The notes beneath the pieces are model-generated. The model was not told where the DNA came from. It saw only the letters and a list, made by a program, of their open reading frames with translations, and searched no databases. Of a DNA stretch of 64,000 nt, positions 16,086-24,577 are shown one piece after another. This DNA comes from Micromonospora yangpuensis (lineage in GTDB: Bacteria > Actinomycetota > Actinomycetes > Mycobacteriales > Micromonosporaceae). How positions within the stretch are numbered: the stretch's first letter is position 1; each line of letters opens with the position of its first letter. The position numbers and the translations under genes are program-made. The stretch spans positions 5,890,001 through 5,954,000 of the forward strand of contig NZ_FMIA01000002.1 in NCBI RefSeq assembly GCF_900091615.1, in the 5' to 3' direction.

Positions 16086-16964
16086 TCAGCCGGCGCAGCC
16101 GGTGGTGGCGGCGAGGCGTACCCGGTCGTCGAGGCGCTCGGCGACGACGGTGGTCGGGCCGCTGCGGTAGGCGTACACCTCGGGGGTTTCCAGCAGCACG
16201 GCGTCGGAGGCCAGCGGGGCGAGCGCGACCGTCGGGTCCGGGCCGGGGCCGGTCTCGGCGCGGACGGTACGCACCTGACGGTCGCCGCCGGGGCAGGCCG
16301 CGGTGAGCACCTCCCGCGGGACCGGGGCCTGCTCACCCAGGGCGGTCAGGGCCTTGAGCAGCGCCCCGTCCTGCGGACCGGCCGGCGACGCGGCGGGGGG
16401 CAGGTCGCCGCCGACCGGACGGCAGCCGGTGTCGGCGGTCAACCGGAGCCGCCCCGGGCCGCTCGGCTCGCCCTCGACGGTGACGAACTCACCGGCGTCG
16501 GCGTAGAGCCGCAGGCCCCGGTCGCTCACCCGGACGCCGGCCCGGTAGTCGGCCGGCAGCCCGGCGGCGATCCGCTCCAGCAGGGGGCGCAGCTCGCTGT
16601 CGGAGGCGACGAGCAGCTCCACCGTCCGGCGCAGGGTCGCGCCGTCGTCGAACGGGGTGATCCGGCAGCCCCGGTCGAGCCGGTCCGGGCCGAGCAGGAC
16701 CACCGGTACGTCCCCGGCGGCGGCCACGATCTCGCCGACGGCCCGGTCGACCATCGGCCCGGCCTGGGCCAGGGTGCGCTGCTCGCGGACGGTCGGCTCG
16801 TCGTCACTCACCGAGCGCCAGGTGAGCGCGGCCAGCAGCACCGCCCAGACGACGGTGGCGGCCACCAGCCAGCGCGGCCAGCGGGGGGCCGGCGGCGGTG
16901 CCCAGCGCGGGCCGGGCGGCGGCCAGGGGGGCGGGGTGTGCCCGGTCGGAGCGGCGACGTTCAC
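16086..16964 (-). CDS. Membrane-anchored protein of unknown function
   Basis: 292 residues. The first 32 are Pro/Trp-rich (HTPPPWPPPGPRWAPPPAPR), then comes one transmembrane helix (WLVAATVVWAVLLAALTW, about 32-49), then an extracytoplasmic domain with Cys residues near C98, C183, C224 and the C-terminal GCAG. No family recognised. The GTG at 16964 is preceded by no strong ribosome site. It is divergent from the subtilase gene. Confidence 0.6.
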   Translation of the reverse strand: MNVAAPTGHTPPPWPPPGPRWAPPPAPRWPRWLVAATVVWAVLLAALTWRSVSDDEPTVREQRTLAQAGPMVDRAVGEIVAAAGDVPVVLLGPDRLDRGCRITPFDDGATLRRTVELLVASDSELRPLLERIAAGLPADYRAGVRVSDRGLRLYADAGEFVTVEGEPSGPGRLRLTADTGCRPVGGDLPPAASPAGPQDGALLKALTALGEQAPVPREVLTAACPGGDRQVRTVRAETGPGPDPTVALAPLASDAVLLETPEVYAYRSGPTTVVAERLDDRVRLAATTGCAG

Positions 16965-17173
16965 CTGGTCATCGTGTCACGGGCCGGCGACGGTACCCCG
17001 CCTGCGGTCGCCTCCGGCGGGATCGACGGGACAGCACATCGACGGGGCTCACAGGTTCCGTTTCGTCGATCCATTCTGACCGATTGTCGACAGACACCAG
17101 CCATTGATCGATTTCTCTCGGAGCAAGAACATGACTCTGGGCGGCACCCCGCCCGCCATCGTGGGGAGGCACA

Positions 17174-20100
17174 GTGTTCGACAGAACCACCGGACGGTCC
17201 ACCCTGTTCAGAGCGTCGGTCGCCGTCGCGGCGGCCGTGCTGGCGCTCACCGCGCAACCCGCCGTCGCCACGGCGGCCCCGGCACCGACCGCCGGGCACG
17301 CCGAGGTCGACCGGGAGGTGGTCCGGCAGCTCGAAACCACCGGGACCGCGACCTTCCTGGTCTACCTGCGCGAGCGCGCCCCGCTTGCCGACACCGCGAA
17401 GCTGCGCGACGCCGACGGCCGGGCCCGGGCGGTGCACCGCCTGCTGACCAGCACCGCCGAGCGGACCCAGCAGGGCCTGCGGACCCTGCTGGACGAGCAC
17501 AAGGCCTCGTACACCGCGTACTGGATCGCCAACGCGCTGCGGGTCCGGGGCGACCGGGCGCTGCTCGACCAGATCGCGGCCCGTCCCGAGGTGGACCGGG
17601 TCGCGCCGACCCGCAGCTACCCGCTGGTCCGTCCCGAGCCGGCCGGCACCGACCGCTCCGGCGTCAAGGCCGTCGAGTGGGGGCTGAGCAACATCCGCGC
17701 CCCACAGGTCTGGGGCTCCTTCGGCACCCGGGGCGAGGGCGTCGTGGTCGCCAACATCGACAGCGGCGTGGAGTACGACCATCCGGCGCTGGTCGGCTCG
17801 TACCGGGGCAACCTCGGCGCGGGCGGGTTCGACCACGCGTACAACTGGTTCGACCCGGCCGGGATCTGCCCCGGCACCGCACCCTGCGACAACAACGACC
17901 ACGGCACCCACACGATGGGCACGATGGTCGGCGACGACTCCGCCGGCAACCAGATCGGGGTGGCGCCCGGCGCGAAGTGGATCGCCGCGAAGGGCTGCGA
18001 GAGCAACTCCTGCTCCGACGCCAGCCTGCTGGCCGCCGGTCAGTGGGTGCTCGCCCCGACCGACGCCAACGGGCAGAACCCCCGCCCTGACCTGCGCCCC
18101 GACATCGTGAACAACTCCTGGGGCGGTGACGGCGGCGACCCGTGGTACCAGCAGACCATCGCCGCCTGGCGGGCCGCCGGCATGTTCCCGGTCTTCTCCG
18201 CCGGCAACGACGGTCCGGCCTGCGGCAGCGCCGGCTCCCCCGGCGACAACGCCAACGCGTACGCGGTCGGCTCGTACACCTCCACCAACGCGATCTCCAG
18301 CTTCTCCGGACGGGGTGACGCCACCGACCCGGCCGGGTTCAAGCCGAACATCGCCGCACCGGGCAGCAACGTGCGCTCCAGCGTCCCCGGGGGCGGGTAC
18401 GCCGCGTTCAACGGCACCTCGATGGCCGCGCCACACGTCGCCGGGGCGGTCGCCCTGGTCTGGTCGGCCGCACCGGCCCTGCTCGGGGACGTGGCGGCCA
18501 CCGAGGCGCTGCTCGACGCGACCGCCGTCGACACCGACGCCACCACCTGCGGGGGCACCGCCGCCGACAACAACGTCTTCGGCGAGGGGCGGCTGGACGC
18601 GTACGCGGCGGTCGAACAGGCTCCGCGCGGCGCGACCGGCCGGATCACCGGCACCGTCACCGACGTCGCCGACGGCGACCCGCTGCCCGGCGCGACCGTG
18701 ACCGCCGGCGCGCGCACGGCCACCACCGACGCCGCCGGCCGGTACGCGCTGACCGTGCTGGCCGGTGAGGTCGCCCTGACCGTGAGCGCGTACGGCTTCA
18801 CCGACCAGAGCGCGACCGTCACCGTCGCCGAGGGCGCCACGGTGGTGCGCGACTTCGCCCTGCGGGCCACCTCGACGGTCACCGTCTCCGGTCGGGTCAC
18901 CGACGCCTCCGGGCACGGCTGGCCGTTGTACGCCTCGATCGAGATCGCCGGCCGTCCCGGCGCACCGGTCTTCACCGACCCGGTCACCGGCCGGTACTCG
19001 TTCACCGTGCCGGGCCAGGCCAGCTACCGGCTCACCGTCACCGCCCGGTACCCGGGTTACCGCAGCGTGCAGCGGGAGCTGACGGTTGCCGACGAGGCGG
19101 CCACCCTCGACGTCGGCGTACCGGTCGAGGCGGCCTGCACCGCCGCCGGCTACACCGGCAGCCTCAGCGCGCCACTGCTCACCGAGGGCTTCGACGGGGC
19201 CACGAAACCGGCCGGCTGGACGGTCACCAACCGCACCGACAAGGGCGGCTGGGCCTTCGACGACCCGGGCCGGCGCGGCAACCTGACCGGTGGCGGCGGC
19301 ACCTTCGCCATCGTCGACTCCGACAAGCTCGGTGCCGGCAACACCCAGGACACCGACCTGATCTCCCCGCCGGTGGACCTCTCCGGGGCCGGCGCGCCGG
19401 TGCTGCGCTTCAACAGCGACTGGCGGGCGGTCGGCATCAGCGACACCGCCGACCTGGACGTCTCCACCGACGCCGGGGCGAGCTGGACGAACGTCTGGCA
19501 CCAGACCGCCAGCCGGCGCGGGCCACGGGTCGAGGAGGTCCCGTTGACCCCGGCCGCCAACGCGGCGAGCGTCCAGGTGCGGTTCCGGTTCAAGGGGACG
19601 TTCGCCTGGTGGTGGCAGGTGGACAACGTGCAGTTCGTCAACCGTGACTGCACGCCGACCCCGGGCGGACTGGTGGTCGGCACGGTCACCGACCGCAACA
19701 CCGGCTCGGCCGTGGTCGGGGCGACGGTGACCAGTGACGACCGGCCCGAGGACCGGGCGGTCACGGTGGCCACCCCGGACGACGCGAACCTGCCGGACGG
19801 GTTCTACCACCTCTTCTCCGGGCTGACCGGGGCGCACCCGTTCACCGCCACCCGGACCCCGTACCCGCCCCTGACCCGGTCGGTCACCGTCGTCGCCGAC
19901 GACACCAGGCGGGCCGACTTCGCCCTCGCCGCCGGCCGGCTCACCGTCACCCCGGCCACCGTCGAGTCCCACCAGCCGTACGGCAGCACCCGGAGCACCC
20001 GGGTGACCGTCCGCAACACCGGCACCGCCCCGGCCACCGTCGAGTTGCTGGAACGCGGTGGCGGCTTCGAGACGCTGAGCGCCGCCGAGGGCGCGCCCCG

Positions 20101-21553
20101 CCGGGACGTCCCGGTCAAGGGCATCAGCAAGGCCCGCACCGGCACCGGGTACGGCGGCGGGGTGGTCCAGGCCGACCCGGCCGAGGCCTGGCAGCCGATC
20201 ACCAAGCTGCCCGCGGCGATCTTCGACAACGCGGCGGCGAACCTGGACGGCCGGATCTACTCCGTCGGCGGTGGCGGCGGCACCGGCCTGGAACGCAAGG
20301 CCTGGGTGTACGACCCGGCGGCGGCCACCTGGGCGGCGCTGCCGGACCTGCCCAACGCCCGGTCCAAGCCGGTCGCCGCGGCGGTCGCCGGCAAGCTCTA
20401 CGTGCTCGGCGGGTGGGGTGCCGACGACGACCCGGTCGCCTCGGTCGACGTCTTCGACCCGGCCGCCGGCACCTGGAGCACCCTGGCCGGGGCGGTCAAC
20501 CCGGCACCGGCCGCGGCGGCCGGCGGCGCGGTGGTCAACGGAAAGATCCACCTGGTGGGCGGCTGTCTCGACGCCACCTGCACCGACTCGAACCGGCTGG
20601 TGGTCTTCGATCCGGCGGCCGGCACCTTCGCCACCCGGGCGGCGTACCCGCACAGCGTCTCCTGGGTGGGCTGCGGCGGGGTCGGTGGCGCGGTCTACTG
20701 CGCCGGTGGCACCGGTGCCACCGAGTACACCGACGCCTGGCGGTACGACCCCGGTGCCGACACCTGGACCCGGCTGGCCGACCTGCCGGTGGACCTGTGG
20801 GGTACGCAGGCCACCTCGGCCGGTGGGCTGCTGGTGCTGGCCGGCGGGGTGACCGGCGGATCCACCGCCGTCACCAACTTCACCCTCGGCTACGACCCGG
20901 TGGCCGGCACCTGGCAGGACCTGCCGAACGTCGGGTTCGCCCGGTACCGGGGCGCGGCGGCGTGCGGGGCGTACAAGATCGGCGGTTCGCCCAGCTCCTT
21001 CGTCGGCTCGGCGGACAGCGAGCGGCTCGACGGGTTGGCCGACTGCACCGAGGCCACCGACCTGCCCTGGCTGAGCAGCGACCCGACCAGCTTCACCCTG
21101 GCCCCCGGGGCGTCCCGGACGGTGACCGTCACGCTCACCGCCACGGCGGCGGCGGGCGTCATCCAGCCCGGTGCCTTCACCGGTGAGCTGGGCTTCGTCG
21201 CCAACACCCCGTACCCGGTGTCGCCGGTCGCGGTGGAGATGAACGTCGCTCCCCCGGCCAGCTGGGGCAAGATCCAGGGCACCGTCACCGGGCAGACCTG
21301 CGGCGGGGAGACGGTCGGGATCCCGGCCACCGTCCGGCTCAACCTGGTCGACTCGACCACCGGGTACACGCTCACCGCCGACACCCGGGGCCGGTACGTC
21401 TGGTGGCTGCCGCGTGGCCGGTACGACGTGATCGTGGCCAAGGACGGCTGGGTCCCCGAGGTGCACCGGACCAGGATCGACGCGGGCATCACCCACTCTC
21501 TCGACGTCGACCTGACCCCCGCCTCCACCTGCACCCGAGCGACCGGCCGGTAA
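17174..21553 (+). CDS. Secreted subtilisin-like (S8) serine peptidase with CARB-reg, anchor-J and Kelch-like domains
   Basis: 1459-residue secreted protease. A Sec signal peptide covers about residues 1-35 (VAVAAAVLALTAQPAVATAA). A prodomain follows (about 45-150, TAERTQQGLRTLLDEHKASY). The S8 catalytic domain has D196 (NIDSGVEYDHP), H243 (NNDHGTHTMGT) and S416 (FNGTSMAAPHVAG). Carboxypeptidase-regulatory-like beta domains lie at about 487-650, then a choice-of-anchor-J/MAM-like domain at about 670-830 (TEGFDGATKPAGW). Kelch-like repeats occupy about 1005-1285 (YSVGGGGGTG, YVLGGWG, HLVGGC, VLAGG), and a final CARB-reg domain completes the protein. The GTG start has a good GGGGAGG site. The TAA stop lies in a family-1 palindrome. 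Resembles bacillopeptidase F-type exoproteases. Confidence 0.92.
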   Translation: MFDRTTGRSTLFRASVAVAAAVLALTAQPAVATAAPAPTAGHAEVDREVVRQLETTGTATFLVYLRERAPLADTAKLRDADGRARAVHRLLTSTAERTQQGLRTLLDEHKASYTAYWIANALRVRGDRALLDQIAARPEVDRVAPTRSYPLVRPEPAGTDRSGVKAVEWGLSNIRAPQVWGSFGTRGEGVVVANIDSGVEYDHPALVGSYRGNLGAGGFDHAYNWFDPAGICPGTAPCDNNDHGTHTMGTMVGDDSAGNQIGVAPGAKWIAAKGCESNSCSDASLLAAGQWVLAPTDANGQNPRPDLRPDIVNNSWGGDGGDPWYQQTIAAWRAAGMFPVFSAGNDGPACGSAGSPGDNANAYAVGSYTSTNAISSFSGRGDATDPAGFKPNIAAPGSNVRSSVPGGGYAAFNGTSMAAPHVAGAVALVWSAAPALLGDVAATEALLDATAVDTDATTCGGTAADNNVFGEGRLDAYAAVEQAPRGATGRITGTVTDVADGDPLPGATVTAGARTATTDAAGRYALTVLAGEVALTVSAYGFTDQSATVTVAEGATVVRDFALRATSTVTVSGRVTDASGHGWPLYASIEIAGRPGAPVFTDPVTGRYSFTVPGQASYRLTVTARYPGYRSVQRELTVADEAATLDVGVPVEAACTAAGYTGSLSAPLLTEGFDGATKPAGWTVTNRTDKGGWAFDDPGRRGNLTGGGGTFAIVDSDKLGAGNTQDTDLISPPVDLSGAGAPVLRFNSDWRAVGISDTADLDVSTDAGASWTNVWHQTASRRGPRVEEVPLTPAANAASVQVRFRFKGTFAWWWQVDNVQFVNRDCTPTPGGLVVGTVTDRNTGSAVVGATVTSDDRPEDRAVTVATPDDANLPDGFYHLFSGLTGAHPFTATRTPYPPLTRSVTVVADDTRRADFALAAGRLTVTPATVESHQPYGSTRSTRVTVRNTGTAPATVELLERGGGFETLSAAEGAPRRDVPVKGISKARTGTGYGGGVVQADPAEAWQPITKLPAAIFDNAAANLDGRIYSVGGGGGTGLERKAWVYDPAAATWAALPDLPNARSKPVAAAVAGKLYVLGGWGADDDPVASVDVFDPAAGTWSTLAGAVNPAPAAAAGGAVVNGKIHLVGGCLDATCTDSNRLVVFDPAAGTFATRAAYPHSVSWVGCGGVGGAVYCAGGTGATEYTDAWRYDPGADTWTRLADLPVDLWGTQATSAGGLLVLAGGVTGGSTAVTNFTLGYDPVAGTWQDLPNVGFARYRGAAACGAYKIGGSPSSFVGSADSERLDGLADCTEATDLPWLSSDPTSFTLAPGASRTVTVTLTATAAAGVIQPGAFTGELGFVANTPYPVSPVAVEMNVAPPASWGKIQGTVTGQTCGGETVGIPATVRLNLVDSTTGYTLTADTRGRYVWWLPRGRYDVIVAKDGWVPEVHRTRIDAGITHSLDVDLTPASTCTRATGR

Positions 21554-21603
21554 GGAAGGGCCCCTTGTTAACGCCTGAGGTATAGCGGGGTTCCCCGCTC
21601 ACC
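21550..21603 (+). repeat. Family-1 palindromic element, copy 5 (left half with inner hairpin)
   Basis: GTAAGGAAGGGCCCCTTGTT follows the last sense codon of the subtilase, and its TAA (21551-21553) is the stop. The inner hairpin AGCGGGGTTCCCCGCT is perfect. The outer right arm is missing. Confidence 0.82.
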
Positions 21604-21831
21604 CTCGACCGGGGCGGTGAGCGGGCGGATGTTCGGAACGCGTGGCCGTCGACCCTGACCAGGGTCGGCGGCCACCGTCGTTGTGGGCCGAGCGGCCCCG
21701 GCACGGCTCGGCCGAACGGCTCATTACCGAGGTCACACTTGGCGGCTCGCGGATTATCACTTAGCGTTACCAGCGCGCCCCAACGTGAGTGGTGCTCACA
21801 AACCCCCTTTGGCCTGTGGAATGAGCCTTCC
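21604..21831 (+). promoter_or_regulatory. Intergenic region upstream of the GT2 gene
   Basis: Holds an inverted repeat GACCCTGACCAGGGTC (21653-21668), which may be a terminator for the protease gene, and GTGAGTGGTGCTCAC (21785-21799), 33 bp before the glycosyltransferase ATG. The A/T-richer stretch around 21755-21775 is the best promoter candidate. Confidence 0.4.
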
Positions 21832-23043
21832 ATGCGGGAAGCTTTCCTGATCACCTCGATCACTCTGGGTGCTGTTGTCCTGTTGTTGATCGTCGTCGCG
21901 TTCCTCTACGGACTGATCCGCCCCGAGCGGGTCGAGCAGGCCCGGCACCGCGCCCCCGCCCACCCCCGGTACCGCCCGGTGTCCGGCGTCGACCAGGTCG
22001 CCGTCCTGATCGCCTGCCGCAACGGCGCCGCCACCATCGCCGGCACGGTCCGCGCCGCCCGCGCCACCGGCGCACCCGTGTACGTCGTCTCGGACGCCTC
22101 CACCGACGACACCGCCGCGCTGGCCCGTACCGCCGGGGCGCAGGTGCTGGAGCTGACCGAGAACGTCGGCAAACCCGCCGCGCTGCACGCCGCGTACGCC
22201 GGTTTCGGGCTGGGTGCGGCCTACCGGGCGGTGGCCATCCTCGACGACGACGTGTTGATCGCCCCGGACTTCGTCACCGTCGCCCTGGCCGAGCTGGAGA
22301 CCGAGGTCGCCATCGTGGTCGGGCACAACGTGACCTGGTGGCCGCCGGAGCACCGGTGGAACATCTGGCTGGCCAAGCGCGCCTACAGCTACTGGATGTA
22401 CCAGGCGGTGATCCGCCGGATCCAGAGCCACTTCAACGTCATGAACTGCATCTCCGGCTCCAACTCGATCTACCGCACCGATTTGTTGGACGTGCTGCTG
22501 CCGCAGCAGCCGCCGTACATCGTCGACGACACGTACTGGGTGCTGGAGACCCACCGACGGCACCTCGGCAAGGTGGTGTACGCGCCCCGGGCGGTCGCCC
22601 AGCTCCAGGATCCGACCACCGGCCGGGACTGGTACCGGCAGAACCTGCGCTGGCTGTGGGGCACCTTCCAGGGCATCATCGGCCACCGGGTGGGCCGCCG
22701 CAACAGCCGCTTCGACCACGCGTACCTGCTGTTGATGACGCACTGGACGCTCTACGTACTCGGTGGTCCACTGACTCTGTGGCTGCTGGCCACCGCCGGT
22801 CCCGGGCTGGTGCCGGGCCTGTTGCTGCTGCTCGCCGGGCAGTCGCTCTGGGTCGGGCTGGCCGCCTGGCGGCTGCGCCGCCCCCGGTTGCTGCTCTTCC
22901 TCCCCGCGATCACCCTGGCCGACCTGCTCTACCGGGTCGTCCTGGTGCACGCGCTGGTGAAGGCGATCCGGCAGCCCACCGTCGAGCGGTGCGTCTGGGC
23001 CTCACCGGCCCGCATCGCCATCCCGTCCGGTACGAGCGTGTGA
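21832..23043 (+). CDS. Processive family 2 glycosyltransferase (membrane polysaccharide synthase)
   Basis: 403 residues. An N-terminal transmembrane helix (about 5-28) is followed by a GT-A domain: VLIACRNGAATI, VSDASTDDT, the DxD motif ILDDDVLIA (138-140), VDDTYWVLE with the probable base Asp, and the processivity motif QNLRW. Two to three C-terminal membrane helices follow. This is the architecture of cellulose, hyaluronan or poly-GlcNAc synthases, which use UDP-sugars and extrude the polymer. The product is unknown. The ATG at 21832 was chosen because the membrane helix starts at once. The LPLTG mini-protein starts 10 nt after the stop and must be co-expressed. Confidence 0.85.
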   Translation: MREAFLITSITLGAVVLLLIVVAFLYGLIRPERVEQARHRAPAHPRYRPVSGVDQVAVLIACRNGAATIAGTVRAARATGAPVYVVSDASTDDTAALARTAGAQVLELTENVGKPAALHAAYAGFGLGAAYRAVAILDDDVLIAPDFVTVALAELETEVAIVVGHNVTWWPPEHRWNIWLAKRAYSYWMYQAVIRRIQSHFNVMNCISGSNSIYRTDLLDVLLPQQPPYIVDDTYWVLETHRRHLGKVVYAPRAVAQLQDPTTGRDWYRQNLRWLWGTFQGIIGHRVGRRNSRFDHAYLLLMTHWTLYVLGGPLTLWLLATAGPGLVPGLLLLLAGQSLWVGLAAWRLRRPRLLLFLPAITLADLLYRVVLVHALVKAIRQPTVERCVWASPARIAIPSGTSV

Positions 23044-23053
23044 GGGGGTGAAT

Positions 23054-23194
23054 ATGTCCGCGAACCAGGATCTCCCGCTCACCGGGGCCTCGACGGCGGC
23101 AGCCGGTCTGCTCGGCGCGCTGCTGCTCGGTGTCGGTGCCCTACTGGTCACCGTCGCCAAGTGGGGCGCCAAGACGCGCCGCCGCTCCAGCTGA
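23054..23194 (+). CDS. 46-residue LPLTG membrane mini-protein
   Basis: The ATG at 23054 has a strong GAGGGGGTGA ribosome site. Residues 7-11 read LPLTG, a class-type sortase motif. They are followed by a hydrophobic helix (about 14-35, AAAGLLGALLLGVGALLVTV) and a basic end (KTRRRSS). This is the tripartite cell-wall sorting signal of sortase substrates with almost nothing in front of it and no signal peptide. It lies 10 nt downstream of the polysaccharide synthase and before a hairpin terminator, so it is the last gene of a two-gene operon. Function unknown; see findings. Confidence 0.75.
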   Translation: MSANQDLPLTGASTAAAGLLGALLLGVGALLVTVAKWGAKTRRRSS

Positions 23195-23200
23195 CCGATC

Positions 23201-23229
23201 GCGTCCAGGGCCCGTCAGGCCCTGGACGC
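23201..23229 (+). terminator. Hairpin terminator after the GT2-LPLTG operon
   Basis: Perfect 12-bp stem GCGTCCAGGGCC / GGCCCTGGACGC with a 5-nt loop, 6 bp after the stop codon. Confidence 0.8.
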
Positions 23230-23258
23230 CCCTTCCGCCATGCGCGCACGCCATCAGA

Positions 23259-23338
23259 CCCGGCAGCCCGGCAGCCCGGCAGCCCGGTAGCCCGGTAGCC
23301 CGGTAGCCCGGCAGCCCGGCAGCCCGGCAGCCCGGCAG
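23259..23338. repeat. 8-bp tandem repeat (CCCGGCAG/CCCGGTAG), 10 units
   Basis: Ten head-to-tail 8-mers; units 4-6 carry T in place of C. Non-coding microsatellite-like array between convergent genes. Confidence 0.95.
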
Positions 23339-23341
23339 CCT

Positions 23342-23393
23342 AAAGATCTTGGAAGGAATCGGCCCGAGGGGCATTTTTCTTCCAAGATCTTTT
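23342..23393. repeat. Family-3 palindrome, copy 1
   Basis: Arms AAAGATCTTGGAAGGA and TTCTTCCAAGATCTTTT around a 19-nt spacer. A related palindrome with the same TCTTGGA core is at 45436-45482. It may terminate the GntR-like gene, whose stop is at 23405. Confidence 0.8.
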
Positions 23394-23404
23394 GGTGTCG
23401 CGGG

Positions 23405-23644
23405 TCAGGGTTTGCGCAGCCAGGTGCTGGGGTCAGTCACGAAGACCCCCTTACCCTGGTACCGGTCGACAACCTCCAACGCCTCCAACCGGATGTACAC
23501 CTGCTGAATGGTGGACGCGCCGACCCGGTACCGCACACGAAGTTGGGCGATCGACGGCAGCTTGTCGCCGGGTTTCAGTTTCCCACTACGAACGTCGTCC
23601 ATGATCGCGTTCGAAATCCGCAGGTAGTCGGGCATAGCAGGCAT
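23405..23644 (-). CDS. GntR-type winged-helix protein lacking an effector domain
   Basis: 79 residues, only the GntR DNA-binding domain (YLRISNAIMDDVRSGKLKPG ... LPSIAQLRVRYRVGASTIQQ ... GKGVFVTDP). It is similar in size and layout to the 77-residue protein at 40710-40943. The ATG at 23644 has a GAGGAG site. Bare GntR domains are frequent in actinomycete plasmids and integrative elements and in small regulatory units. Target unknown. Confidence 0.85.
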   Translation of the reverse strand: MPAMPDYLRISNAIMDDVRSGKLKPGDKLPSIAQLRVRYRVGASTIQQVYIRLEALEVVDRYQGKGVFVTDPSTWLRKP

Positions 23645-23983
23645 GACACTCCTCGCGTGGCACCACGAATTCGATCACGCGGAGCCAGCTCGGACAAGTA
23701 GCCGTAGGGACACGCTTACTCTGGGTTGACTATTCCGGGATGTGCGAATAAGTTGGCTGCCGAGCCCCCCTCGCGTGGCAACGGGTGGTGCTCAACCCAC
23801 GGCCGGGGTGGGTCCACCATGGACCCACCCCGGCCCCGACGACCGCGCCCGGCCAGGGCAAACACCCACACCCGGGTACGCGGTCCGCGCCGAAGGGCGA
23901 TCGACGATGTGCAATCCGTTCCGGTACCCCCGACCGCGTCCACGACACGACCGGCAGCGCAGCGGCACCTCGGGAGGCCGGTC
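23645..23983. promoter_or_regulatory. Divergent intergenic region, 339 bp
   Basis: Contains a plausible promoter toward the right (TTGACT at 23726, 17-nt spacer, TAAGTT) and a perfect 15-bp hairpin. An open frame runs across it, but it shows no conserved features and the ribosome site favours a start at 23984. Confidence 0.4.
23801..23835. repeat. Perfect 15-bp hairpin in a divergent promoter region
   Basis: GGCCGGGGTGGGTCC - ACCAT - GGACCCACCCCGGCC. It is placed between the GntR-like gene and the gene at 23984, where no upstream gene needs terminating. Confidence 0.8.
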
Positions 23984-24256
23984 GTGACCGTGTTCGACGA
24001 GAGCGAGCCATCCCGATTCGTCGTTCATCTCACCGTGCGGGTCGCCGACCTGAGCGCCGCGCACGTGTTCGCCCGGGCGGTCACCCGCTCGCTGTCGTAC
24101 CTGCCGGAGTTGGTGCTCGGCGAGACGACGCTCTCCGCGGAGGGCCTACCGAACGTGCAGCACCAGGTCTTCTGTGACCGCCTGTTGGGCAACGGCCGCC
24201 GGTGTGTACTGCGCCCGGCCCACTACGGCGACTGCGCCCGCCGCCTCCCCCGCTGA
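23984..24256 (+). CDS. Hypothetical protein, 90 residues
   Basis: The GTG at 23984 has a GGGAGG ribosome site 8 nt upstream. The sequence is soluble, with a C-terminal Cys/His cluster (CDRLLGNGRRCVLRPAHYGDC) that could bind metal. No family recognised. It is divergent from the GntR-like gene. Confidence 0.55.
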   Translation: MTVFDESEPSRFVVHLTVRVADLSAAHVFARAVTRSLSYLPELVLGETTLSAEGLPNVQHQVFCDRLLGNGRRCVLRPAHYGDCARRLPR

Positions 24257-24306
24257 CCGCCCCGCATCCCACCAGCCGATCCACACGATTCCGGGGCAGA
24301 TCACCG

Positions 24307-24440
24307 CGCTGACCAACCCGGGCCAGCCACAACGCTGATCGACCCAGGGCCGGCCACAGCGCTGATCGACCCAGGGCCGACCACAGCGCTGATCGACCCA
24401 GGACCAGCCACAACGTTGATCGACCCGGGGCCGGCCACGG
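24307..24440. repeat. 27-bp tandem array abutting a family-2 palindrome, 5 units
   Basis: Units of the form CGCTGATCGACCCAGGGCCG... start at 24307 (degenerate), 24333, 24360, 24387 and 24414. The next unit position, 24441, is the start of the palindrome arm itself (CGCTGATCGACTCGATTGAG). Confidence 0.88.
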
Positions 24441-24441
24441 C

Positions 24442-24520
24442 GCTGATCGACTCGATTGAGCCGATATGGCGGCATCAACCGGCCCCGGACACCGCCATTT
24501 CGGCCCAACCGAGTCGATCA
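24442..24520. repeat. Family-2 palindrome, copy 2
   Basis: Left arm begins GCTGATCGACTCGATTGAGC, right arm ends CCAACCGAGTCGATCA. The arms are about 31 bp with a few mismatches. Same family as 12140-12216. Confidence 0.85.
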
Positions 24521-24577
24521 AGCTCGTCCGGCCGAGCCCAGGGAGCCCACAGAGCCCACGACACCCGGGCCGGGCGG

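Larger units (their letters stand above)
24257..24577. other. Gene-free region filled with repeats
   Basis: 320 bp between the tail of the 90-residue protein gene and the TPM-domain gene. It consists of the 27-bp array (24307-24440), the family-2 palindrome (24442-24520) and about 55 bp of unremarkable sequence. Confidence 0.7.

Noticed and set aside
16961-21496. A 1511-codon open frame on the minus strand, antisense to the S8 peptidase
   Set aside because: Low-complexity Gly/Arg/Val composition typical of the antisense of high-GC genes; the plus strand shows an intact catalytic triad and clear domains.
23726-23983. N-terminal 86-codon extension of the 90-residue protein
   Set aside because: It covers the perfect hairpin and the promoter-like sequence, is Pro/Arg-rich, and a good ribosome site precedes the GTG at 23984.
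24307-24440. 27-bp array considered as a CRISPR
   Set aside because: Units are contiguous without spacers, and no cas gene is present.
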